A stretch of 36,149 nt of DNA from assembly GCA_015491245.1 (NCBI GenBank), contig WFWH01000047.1, positions 1-36,149 on the forward strand, read 5' to 3'. Of this stretch, positions 16,619 through 24,867 are shown one piece after another; positions within the stretch are counted from its first letter, which is position 1, and every line of letters begins with the position of its first letter. The position numbers and the translations under genes are program-made. Source of the DNA: Patescibacteria group bacterium (GTDB lineage Bacteria > Patescibacteriota > Minisyncoccia > Phycocordibacterales > UBA12088). The notes under the pieces are model-generated. The model was not told where the DNA came from, ran no database searches, and saw nothing but the letters and a program-made list of their open reading frames with translations.

Positions 16619-18463
16619 TCACTTGGCGCGCGGCAGCGACGCCATGATGGCGAGCACGCAGCGGTGCTCCATGGAAGAGAACCCAAGCGAGCGCGTCGCC
16701 TGCGCATACTCATTGTGTACGTCAAGGTAGTAATCGCCCCACGGCGCCAGCGATGCATCCGCCTCATCCCAAATGCGCCGCTCCAGCGCGGTGGCGCAGC
16801 GTAAAAGGCGGCAGCACACCAAAAACTCAAACTTCATATCCAGCGAGGTGCGCTGATAGTGTGAACCTATTAACATTTCCAGCTCTTTCAAAAGGGGGAG
16901 GAGCGCGGCGCGCTCCTGTGCGGAAAACCGGCGCGCATAAAATTTTGATGCGCCGATGATCACATGGGTGAGGGTGTAGACCCGCGCCCGCAGCAGTGTG
17001 CGGGGGCACGCGCCTCTCAGCGTGCGCCGCGACGCCTCAATGAAAAACGCGGTGTCCGGCACAGCCACCTCGGGGAGAAAGAAGTGGCTCAAAAAGAGAA
17101 AGTTCACCCCGTGCGTGGAGAGCGCGAGCACGTCCCCGGGAGATGCGGCGAGCTTGCGGGCGTACCGCAGCACCTCATCGCGATATTTCTTTTCGGCAAA
17201 CACTCGCGCTGCGTGTGCGCGCCCCCACACGGTTTCATTCCAGAGCAGCTTGAACAATAGGCGGTTAATCGCGGCCAGTTTGGGGTAGCGGCGGCGCAGC
17301 ACTTTTTTGCGCGGCGTTTTTGCAGTATCCGCGTGAGGCGCAGCGGCTGCACGCGGCGCGAACGCCTGCCGCGCCGCCTCGTCTATGGTGTCCGGCGAGG
17401 TGTATTCCTCGCGGAATTCCTCCAGTGCGCGCAGGTACTTTTGTTCCTTCGTCCAGGTATACATCCGCGTCAGGTAGTGCACACGGGCCGCGGGGGGCAG
17501 CAACTGGTACTTGTCGTCCATAAAGCGGCGTACCCGCACCACGCTCTCTTCCGCCGGGTGTGTGGTGCGCCGCCACATGCGCGCCAGCATGTCCGCTATT
17601 TCCTCTTCCACGCGCACCGTGCGCACCGGCAAAAATCCCCCGCCCCAGTCCGCGCACGTGTTTACCTCCAAAAAATACCACGTGCCGGAATCGGCGTCTT
17701 GTATCACATCCACGCCGCACATTCCCAAATCAAACAGGCGCGCCACTCTTTCCGCGATGCGCGCAATCTCCCAATACCGCTCATCGCGCGGCATGGCAGA
17801 AGCCACCGCACCGCGGGAAATGTTATTGAGGTGCAAAAACGAGGCGTGCGCGGGATGGCGCCTCAGTACATCCACGCATACCCCCCCTACGACAAATGCA
17901 CGAAAGTCGCCTTGGTTGGGAACATAGTTTTGGAATACGTACTCTTTATATTTTTCCAAACGGGCGCGATCAGCATCGTTTTGTATGAACACTATCTTCT
18001 CTCCGCACATGCCGAAATTCGGTTTTGCAATATACGGCCGCCGCAGCATCTGCGCGCGCTCCAGTTGCTGCAGCGCCTCCTCGGAAGGCGCCAGATAGGT
18101 GGGAATGCCGCGCAGCCCCTTGGTGCAAAGCTGCACGTACCATTGCTGATACGCCTTTCTCGTCACCTCCGGCATGGTGGCCAAACCGGGATTCACCACC
18201 CGCACCTCTCGTGCGAGTGCTGCACGGAGAAACGCCGTGCGCGCCAGCGCCTGCGGCGCCTGCTTGGTGAGTGCGCCGTCGCGCCAAAACAGTATGCTGC
18301 CGGCAGGGGGGAGCGCCGCAGGATCGGTAAAATTCACCGCCCGTATCGGAAGGCCTCTTGCGCGGGCGCTCTTGAGCGCGCCGCGTACGTTCTCGTTATA
18401 CGCAGCGGCGGCGATGAGTATTTCCGGATGTGCCGCAGGTTGGTACGGCGCGGTTTTCCGCAT
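16619..18463 (-). CDS. ATP-grasp protein with a ~270-aa uncharacterised C-terminal helical region
   Basis: RPYIAKPNFGMCGEKIVFI, YVFQNYVPNQGDFRAFVVGG, WYFLEVNTCADW ATP-grasp motifs; C-terminal region with YTLTHVIIGASKFYARRF. Confidence 0.78.
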   Translation of the reverse strand: MRKTAPYQPAAHPEILIAAAAYNENVRGALKSARARGLPIRAVNFTDPAALPPAGSILFWRDGALTKQAPQALARTAFLRAALAREVRVVNPGLATMPEVTRKAYQQWYVQLCTKGLRGIPTYLAPSEEALQQLERAQMLRRPYIAKPNFGMCGEKIVFIQNDADRARLEKYKEYVFQNYVPNQGDFRAFVVGGVCVDVLRRHPAHASFLHLNNISRGAVASAMPRDERYWEIARIAERVARLFDLGMCGVDVIQDADSGTWYFLEVNTCADWGGGFLPVRTVRVEEEIADMLARMWRRTTHPAEESVVRVRRFMDDKYQLLPPAARVHYLTRMYTWTKEQKYLRALEEFREEYTSPDTIDEAARQAFAPRAAAAPHADTAKTPRKKVLRRRYPKLAAINRLLFKLLWNETVWGRAHAARVFAEKKYRDEVLRYARKLAASPGDVLALSTHGVNFLFLSHFFLPEVAVPDTAFFIEASRRTLRGACPRTLLRARVYTLTHVIIGASKFYARRFSAQERAALLPLLKELEMLIGSHYQRTSLDMKFEFLVCCRLLRCATALERRIWDEADASLAPWGDYYLDVHNEYAQATRSLGFSSMEHRCVLAIMASLPRAK

Positions 18464-18488
18464 AACAACGCTACCCTAGCACCTATCA

Positions 18489-19142
18489 CTACTTTTGCAA
18501 CCGGCGGCGCGCAAACGCCTCGTAGCACTCTGCCACGAGGTAGGGATTTTCCCGCCGCTCGTCTCGTATCGTGGACACGGGGCGGACGCTGTAGTCATGC
18601 CCGGGGTATACCACCGTATCGTCGGGAAGCGTTTTGAGGCGCTGCAGAGAGCGGTAGAGGTCGGGGGCACCCGCCGCATCCGTCCTCCCGCACCCCCCTA
18701 CGAATAACGTGTCGCCGGTAATGATTTTGGGCACGCCGTCTTCCGCCTCCTCTCCTTCAATGAGGTAGCACAGCGACGTGGGGTGGTGGCCGGGCGTGTG
18801 CCACACCCGCACGCGGCCGCCGCCGACGGGAAGTGTGTCTCCCTCCTCAAGGGGCACCAACGGCACGGAAAAAGGAACGCGAGCGGATGCATGCGCGTAC
18901 ACCGGCGCACCGCGATAGCGCGCACAAGCGTCTTCCAGCCGCGCTATATGGTCAAAATGCGTGTGCGTAACGGCAATGCCGCACACCTGCAGGGCGTGTG
19001 CCGCGATGAGTGAAGCCACTTTTTCAAAATCGCCGCAGGGGTCCACTACCAGCGCCTCACGGCGCTCCCGATCCGCCACCACATACGAGAAATTACGGTC
19101 AAAACCGCCCACCGGAACCTGGATAACAGAAAGCCCTTTCAT
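18489..19142 (-). CDS. MBL-fold hydrolase (glyoxalase II-like)
   Basis: VTHTHFDHIARLED, VWHTPGHHPTSLCYLI, GDTLFVGGCGRTD, YPGHDY. Confidence 0.9.
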   Translation of the reverse strand: MKGLSVIQVPVGGFDRNFSYVVADRERREALVVDPCGDFEKVASLIAAHALQVCGIAVTHTHFDHIARLEDACARYRGAPVYAHASARVPFSVPLVPLEEGDTLPVGGGRVRVWHTPGHHPTSLCYLIEGEEAEDGVPKIITGDTLFVGGCGRTDAAGAPDLYRSLQRLKTLPDDTVVYPGHDYSVRPVSTIRDERRENPYLVAECYEAFARRRLQK

Positions 19143-19235
19143 GGTTGCAGAAACCTGACGCCACGCACATCGTGCGGCTTTGCTGCATGAAACATAACAA
19201 GCGGCACACTGCGGCGGCAAAAACGCACAGGAGGA

Positions 19236-20663
19236 TCACGCCTCGCTGAGGCGCTCCGCCGCCGAGAGCGGTGCCGGAGCGGGCGGCAGTGCGAGAGCTT
19301 CGCCTTGGGAAGTGCCGGCCTCTTCCTCCATTTCCTTCCGCACCTTTGCTACCTCTTTGCCCCGCGCGGCATGCAGCGCGCGTAGGACCAGGGAAGGATC
19401 CACCAAAAACCCCCGCAAGTTTCTCCTCCCCACTATCATGGGATAGCGCATATGCGCGCGGTCCATAACCGTCACCTCGTCTACGATGCGCTTGCCATTG
19501 AGGATAAACTGCACCTGCGCGAGGGGGCGCGAGGAAACCCCGGTAGCCGACCACACTTTGTGCCTCTTTCCCGGAACCAGCGTACAGCCCAATTCCTTGC
19601 AGAGCGACTCGTCAATAGAAGTGCGGTACGCCCCGGTATCCATTTTGGCAAACACCTCTTTCTCTCCCCCCGCACACGATAACAGGACGGGCTCTATAAT
19701 GCCGATCACGCGCTGGTGTCCCGTTCTTGGCGTTATGTTTTCCAGCTCACGGTGGGCAAACAGCGATTTGGCGATTTCAACCGCGCGCTTCACCGTGGGA
19801 GTTTTCAAATAATGGATGCGATCCAAGCGCGTGCGGAGCGAGGATCGGTTGACGTTTTGTATTTCCAACCCCGGCGCGGCGTTAATCTCTAGTACCAGCG
19901 GCTCACCCGTTTTCCCCATGACAATGTCTACCCCCGCAAAACCCAGCTCGCTCACGCGCTGGGCGCGCGATGCCAGGCGCAATATCTCATCCCATCGCGG
20001 AATGCACACACCGCGCGTTTTCACCTTGGTACCCGGGAAGTAATCCACTGGCTTTTGGTACCGCAACCCACCCAAGGTAATGCCCGTACCCATGTCTATC
20101 CCCACGCCAATGGCGCCCTGGTGCACGTTGGCGCGGCCGCCGGATTGTGCGGTGGGAAAGCGCAGCATCGCCATAACCGGAATGCCGTTGGCAACAATTA
20201 CCCGAATGTCCGGCAGGCCCGCCGGCTGCATTTTTTTGAAAAACGGTGCAAGGGTCACAAACTCCTCCACAAAAGCGCTGTCCGGCATATCGCCCAGGGA
20301 GTACACGCCCTCAAACACGTCAAAAAGGTGGCGCTCAATTTCTTTGAGAGTAATGGGGGTGCCGTCCATGCACTCACCTTCCTTCCCGTTCCATTTCTTT
20401 ACCGCAATAATGCCCTTGCCTCCGTAGCCGCGCGCGGGCTTCAGCACAAACCGCTTGGGAAGCGTGTCCCACCGAAACGAAAACAGCTCACGCCTGCTTT
20501 TAAACGCCGCGATGAGGCGCGGGGTGGCAATGCCCTCCCTGGTATAGAGCCGCTTGGTCGCGAGCTTGTTATTGGCGCGGCGGTGGGCGCGCGGCGGATT
20601 GAGCGCACGCACAAACAGCACGTTGCGCGCGTTAATTCCCAGCGCTTGCTTGCTCACTGCCAT
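19236..20663 (-). CDS. RimK-related alpha-L-glutamate ligase-like ATP-grasp fused to a retropepsin-like (RimB/PF05618-type) domain
   Basis: RFVLKPARGYGGKGI, PDIRVIVANG, VLEINAAPGLEIQN; C-terminal AKMDTGAYRTSIDE...YPMIVGRRNLRGFLVDPS. Confidence 0.85.
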   Translation of the reverse strand: MAVSKQALGINARNVLFVRALNPPRAHRRANNKLATKRLYTREGIATPRLIAAFKSRRELFSFRWDTLPKRFVLKPARGYGGKGIIAVKKWNGKEGECMDGTPITLKEIERHLFDVFEGVYSLGDMPDSAFVEEFVTLAPFFKKMQPAGLPDIRVIVANGIPVMAMLRFPTAQSGGRANVHQGAIGVGIDMGTGITLGGLRYQKPVDYFPGTKVKTRGVCIPRWDEILRLASRAQRVSELGFAGVDIVMGKTGEPLVLEINAAPGLEIQNVNRSSLRTRLDRIHYLKTPTVKRAVEIAKSLFAHRELENITPRTGHQRVIGIIEPVLLSCAGGEKEVFAKMDTGAYRTSIDESLCKELGCTLVPGKRHKVWSATGVSSRPLAQVQFILNGKRIVDEVTVMDRAHMRYPMIVGRRNLRGFLVDPSLVLRALHAARGKEVAKVRKEMEEEAGTSQGEALALPPAPAPLSAAERLSEA

Positions 20664-20669
20664 ACGCTA

Positions 20670-21581
20670 CTACTCTTCATCAAGGTACTTGAAGCGGAAA
20701 TACTCCACGAGCTGCAGGCCAAAGTAGCGCCCCATGAGGATGTCCAGCGGCACCACGAGCAAAATAACCTCGGGATACACCAGCACGAACCGCCGCACCG
20801 CGGCGCTCTCCAGCAAAAGGTATGCGGCAATGCCCAGCACCAGTGACACTGCGGCCACCCGCAGCGCTTTTTTAAACGTAACTTCAAACTGGAGGCGCGT
20901 GATGCGCTCGCTCAACATGACCAACAGCAAAATGGGTACGATGGAAATATCCTGGAACGACATGAATCCCCACCGCGAGAGCAGCGTCATGCCGGTTAAG
21001 AGGAGCGAGACCACCAAAAACATGGAGAGCGCGGTTTTGGGCAGTTGGATCATGCGCACCCTTTTAAGCAGTATGCGCGCGGTGACAGAACCCACGATAA
21101 TGAGCGAGAGCAGCACGAGGCCGGTTACCAAACTGCTCGCGAGGAGCGCAATGGCAAACGCGATGATCACCAGCATGCCCAGCGAGGGGAGGCCGACAAT
21201 GGCGCGCACAAATGCGATAAGGGTTGCCACCACGGGCATGAGCAGCACAAAGGCAATGGTTTCGCTCGGCAATCCCGCGCGCGCGGCAGTCTGCACGAGA
21301 TACGCGATGAAATTAAAAGGGGTAACGTTCTCAATGGGGCGCTCGGAAAACACCGAAGGCGCAATTTGCGCTTCCTCGGGCAACACTGTCGCGCGCGTGG
21401 AAGAAGAGAGGGGTGGCGTGTTTTCCGCTGTTGCGGAGACCAACTGCGCCGCCTCTGCGGAGGTGGCGGCCGCCGCGGCGCCTTCCTGCGCGAGCGCCAC
21501 GCCGCCGGAGCTCAATGCCGCCGCGACCGGAAGCCAAAATGAAACAAGCGCAACAAGGCGCGATGCGTGCAAAAAATGCAT
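20670..21581 (-). CDS. 7TM membrane protein related to the 7TM_transglut/UUP1 family
   Basis: Signal-like N-terminus then several TM helices; 6 bp upstream of the RimK-related ATP-grasp gene, a known pairing. Confidence 0.7.
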   Translation of the reverse strand: MHFLHASRLVALVSFWLPVAAALSSGGVALAQEGAAAAATSAEAAQLVSATAENTPPLSSSTRATVLPEEAQIAPSVFSERPIENVTPFNFIAYLVQTAARAGLPSETIAFVLLMPVVATLIAFVRAIVGLPSLGMLVIIAFAIALLASSLVTGLVLLSLIIVGSVTARILLKRVRMIQLPKTALSMFLVVSLLLTGMTLLSRWGFMSFQDISIVPILLLVMLSERITRLQFEVTFKKALRVAAVSLVLGIAAYLLLESAAVRRFVLVYPEVILLVVPLDILMGRYFGLQLVEYFRFKYLDEE

Positions 21582-21757
21582 AGGAAAAATTTGCGGAGGC
21601 AAATCCGGGGAATGTGAGCGTGCCGCCACTATAGCGCGCGGAGAGAGAACGCGCAAGAGGCGGCTATACACCAATTATACGGCTTATGTAAAGGATTTTT
21701 TAGCAAAATTCCGTGCGGGAGCGCCGCACGTGGCGCACCGGCGCGCGCCGTTTCGGG

Positions 21758-21830
21758 GGTGCCTATCCGGATTCGAACCGGAACTGAGGGCTCCACAAAC
21801 CCTAGTGCTAACCATTACACCATAGGCACC
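21758..21830 (-). tRNA. tRNA-His(GTG)
   Basis: Cloverleaf readable; GGTGCCT/AGGCACC acceptor stem, anticodon loop TTGTGGA, C73-equivalent; CCA not encoded. Confidence 0.92.
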
Positions 21831-21864
21831 ATGCGTGTAGGGGGAGTGTAGCAAAAAACGGCAT

Positions 21865-21893
21865 AAAAAAGAAGGGACGCGTACGCGCGCCCC
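21865..21893 (-). terminator. Terminator after spoVR
   Basis: Minus strand GGGGCGCGCGTACGCGTCCC followed by TTCTTTTTT. Confidence 0.65.
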
Positions 21894-21908
21894 TCGCAAC
21901 GAAAAATA

Positions 21909-23312
21909 CTACCCGGATGTAGTGGCGTCAAAGCCGCCCTCGCGCATGCACAGCTGCGTGGGCTTGCCGCGCAGGCGCGTTTCCAAATAGACGTCCTGTC
22001 CCCAGAGCGCGCGCAGGTAGCCCAGGGTCTTCTCGGCGTGGGTCATTTCCAGATCACGCCCGTCGTGCTCGTGGCGCAGGTAGAGGGCGCGCCGTCCCTG
22101 ATGATCGGCATCGAGGATGCGGATCACCGGAAGGGTTCCGGTACCCACCTGGCGCAGCAGCTGCGCTTTCACCTCCCTCCAGTTTTCCTCGTCGGACACC
22201 TGGGTGACGACGCAATACTCGCCGCGCGGCTTCCATGCAAAGAGGTCCAGCTCCCCCATAAGTTCCTTGGTGAGGAACCGGCGCAGGAAGGCAACGTCGC
22301 GGTCGCTCTCGCGCACCGAAAAGAGCTTCTCGCGCGCTTCGGCGCTACCCTCGCCGCCGAAGCGCCGCTCAATGTCCCGCCAGACTAGGAAGCCGATGTG
22401 GTAGGGATTGAGGCCTCCGGGCTGCGGGCAGATCACCTGGTTGTGGCGCACCAGGAACTCGAGATGGAGGGCCTCGGGGAGCTCGAGGGCGTGCATGATG
22501 CGATGGTGCCAGAAACTGGCCCAACCCTCGTTCATGATCTTGGTTTCCATCTGCGGGATGAAGTAGCGCGCCTCCTCGTCAACAATGGTCAGGAGGTCGC
22601 GCTGCCACTCCGCGAGATGGCGGTTGTGGTCGCGGATGAAGAGCAGGATGTCCTCCTCGGGCTCGAGGGGAACGCGCCGCAGCTCCGGCTCCGCCACCTC
22701 CTGCGGCGGGTGCAGATGGGCGAAGGGGTCGGGCCGCGGCGTCGCCCGCTCAAGGGCCGCCGCCCGCTGCTCCTCCTCCGAGGGCTTGCGGATGGCGATG
22801 TTGCGGCGCCGGTTGAACGAGAGCGCATGGGCGGCATCCAGGAATTGCTCCACCGCCTCGGCGCCGATCGAGGGATCCTCGAGGTAGCGCCGCACCCGGT
22901 CGGCGCGGGCCTTGAACGCCGCGAGGGTCTCCTTCGCGTTCGTCGCGCTCGTGAAGGTGAAATTGTTCTTGAAGAAGTCATTGTGCCCGTAGACGTGGGC
23001 GATGGTCAGCACCTGGAGGCAGAGGCTGTTGTCCCGCATGAGGTAGGCGAGACAGGGGTCCGAGTTGATCACCATCTCGTAGGGCAGGCCCTGGACCCCG
23101 TAATCGTACATGGTCTTGATCTGCTCGAACGCCTTGCCAAAGCTCCAGTGGGGATAGTGCGAGGGCATGCCGTGGTAGGCCATGTAGCCGAGCATTGCCT
23201 CCTGGTCGCAGATCTCGAACTCCTGTTCGTAGCAGTCGAGGCCGAACTCTGCAACCTTCTCGCGGATGCGCGCGTCCCAGTACTCGAGCTCGCGCATGCT
23301 CCAGCTGCTCAT
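21909..23312 (-). CDS. SpoVR family protein
   Basis: DPCLAYLMRDNSLCLQVLTIAHVYGHNDFFKNN and NEGWASFWHHRIM motifs; SD AGGAGGAG. Confidence 0.92.
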   Translation of the reverse strand: MSSWSMRELEYWDARIREKVAEFGLDCYEQEFEICDQEAMLGYMAYHGMPSHYPHWSFGKAFEQIKTMYDYGVQGLPYEMVINSDPCLAYLMRDNSLCLQVLTIAHVYGHNDFFKNNFTFTSATNAKETLAAFKARADRVRRYLEDPSIGAEAVEQFLDAAHALSFNRRRNIAIRKPSEEEQRAAALERATPRPDPFAHLHPPQEVAEPELRRVPLEPEEDILLFIRDHNRHLAEWQRDLLTIVDEEARYFIPQMETKIMNEGWASFWHHRIMHALELPEALHLEFLVRHNQVICPQPGGLNPYHIGFLVWRDIERRFGGEGSAEAREKLFSVRESDRDVAFLRRFLTKELMGELDLFAWKPRGEYCVVTQVSDEENWREVKAQLLRQVGTGTLPVIRILDADHQGRRALYLRHEHDGRDLEMTHAEKTLGYLRALWGQDVYLETRLRGKPTQLCMREGGFDATTSG

Positions 23313-23368
23313 GATCTCCTCCTTTTTTGTGTCCACCCCCCAACGTACTCTTTTTTTGCAAAGGTGCA

Positions 23369-23395
23369 AGAAAATACCGGCGCACCGCGCCGGTA
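23369..23395 (-). terminator. Terminator-like hairpin between yeaH-like and spoVR
   Basis: Minus strand TACCGGCGC-GGT-GCGCCGGTA followed by TTTTCTT. Confidence 0.6.
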
Positions 23396-23421
23396 ATATG
23401 TTCAAAGTGAGATGGGTGCCC

Positions 23422-24624
23422 TTATCCGGCCACCGCCTGCTCTCCGGCCCGATCTTTTGCCATGAAGGCGCGGAAGGCGGGCCAAACATCTTCGCGCCCC
23501 CTAATCTGCACCGCATGGAAATGCTCGGCCTCCAACTGCTGGCTGAACATTTCCAAGAGGGACCCCTCAAAGAAGGGGGATCCCTCTGGCTTGATTTCGC
23601 CATAGCCGAAGAGGTTGCACACTTCGCACAGCTCCGCCGCGGCACGCAGCGCCTCGGCGTTGTCGGACTGGAAGTTATCGCCGTCCGAGCAGTGGAAGGC
23701 GTAGATGTTCCAGAGCTCGGGGTGATAGCGGCCGTGAATGATCTCAAGCGCCTTCTTGTAGCCCGAGGAGATGAGCGTGCCGCCGGATTCGCCCTTGTGG
23801 AAGAACTCTTCCTCGGTGACCTCCTTCGCCTGGGTGTGGTGGGCGATGAACACCACCTGCACGTGGTCGTAGCGCACGCGCACGAACTGATAGAGGAGGA
23901 AGAAGAAGCTCCGCGCGAGGTACTTCTTCATCTGGTCCATGGAGCCCGAGGTGTCCATGATGCAGATGACGACCGCATTGCTCTCCTCGCGCAGATCTGG
24001 TTTGAGGCGGCGGTAGACGAGATCGCGTTTGTGGAAGGGGAAACGCTCCTCGCCCTCGGCTGGCGACGATGCATCTTCACCGGCGGCACCGACCGCAACC
24101 TTGCGGCGCATGCGTGCGCGCACCGTGCGCCTGCGGTCGAGATGCACGCGCACGCCCTGCCGGCGGTAGCCCTTGCGCTTGGCGATCCGCTCGCTCGGCA
24201 CCTCGCGCAGGAACTTGCGCTCCATGTCGGGCAGTGCGAGATCCTCAAACATGATGTCCACGAGCTCGTCGAGGGAGATCTCGGTCTCGTAGTAGTCCTC
24301 CCCCGGCGCGTTGCCCGCCTTGCCCGGCCCCGCCTGCCCGCGGCGCCCGCGTCGGCCGACGACCTGGCCCGGCTTGGTGTCACCCTTGCCGGTCCCCACG
24401 CCGCCCGCGCCTTTGCCGTAGACGAAGCGGTATTCCCGCACGCCGCGGATCGGCACCTTGATGATGCGGTCCCGGGCGCGGCCGATGATGCTCTCCTCGG
24501 CGATGATGTCGGCGATGTTCTCGCGCAGTGCGCGGCGCAGCTTCTCGCGATGCCGCGTGCGGTCGCCAGCGCTCCGGTCGGAGCGCAGGGCGTCGCTCTC
24601 GGAATAGGGACGGAACACCGTCAT
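23422..24624 (-). CDS. YeaH/DUF444 family protein (VWA-like)
   Basis: CIMDTSGSMDQMKKYLARSFFFLLYQF, EEFFHKGESGGTLISSGYKKALEII; SD AAAGGAGG. Confidence 0.92.
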   Translation of the reverse strand: MTVFRPYSESDALRSDRSAGDRTRHREKLRRALRENIADIIAEESIIGRARDRIIKVPIRGVREYRFVYGKGAGGVGTGKGDTKPGQVVGRRGRRGQAGPGKAGNAPGEDYYETEISLDELVDIMFEDLALPDMERKFLREVPSERIAKRKGYRRQGVRVHLDRRRTVRARMRRKVAVGAAGEDASSPAEGEERFPFHKRDLVYRRLKPDLREESNAVVICIMDTSGSMDQMKKYLARSFFFLLYQFVRVRYDHVQVVFIAHHTQAKEVTEEEFFHKGESGGTLISSGYKKALEIIHGRYHPELWNIYAFHCSDGDNFQSDNAEALRAAAELCEVCNLFGYGEIKPEGSPFFEGSLLEMFSQQLEAEHFHAVQIRGREDVWPAFRAFMAKDRAGEQAVAG

Positions 24625-24711
24625 TTCCCACCTCCTTTCTTTCGCGTGCTACATTGCTTCCCTGCGCCAACGTAGCGGATTTTTACGGAAATGTAAACGC
24701 CGCCGCGCGCC

Positions 24712-24740
24712 AAAGAAAAAGCCCGAACGCGTGTTCGGGC
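24712..24740 (-). terminator. Terminator downstream of prkA
   Basis: Minus strand GCCCGAACACGCGTTCGGGC followed by TTTTTCTTT. Confidence 0.8.
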
Positions 24741-24759
24741 AAATTTGCGTTCGCGCCCC

Positions 24760-24867
24760 CTACTTCTTCCGCGGAATCTTTTTCTGCGGCGGAGAGTGGC
24801 GCGAAGAGGAAGTGCGCTGCAGAAGGCGCAATGTGTACGCCTTCGCAACCCTTGACGCCACCATCAT
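24760..24867 (-). CDS. Candidate 35-aa basic small ORF overlapping the prkA stop
   Basis: TGATG stop/start overlap; MMVASRVAKAYTLRLLQRTSSSRHSPPQKKIPRKK; ends just before the terminator. Confidence 0.35.
   Translation of the reverse strand: MMVASRVAKAYTLRLLQRTSSSRHSPPQKKIPRKK

Noticed and set aside
17333-18637. 434-aa plus-strand ORF
   Set aside because: Antisense to the ATP-grasp gene; no recognisable domain.
22398-24675. Long plus-strand ORFs opposite spoVR and the yeaH-like gene
   Set aside because: Shadow ORFs; the minus strand carries the conserved families.
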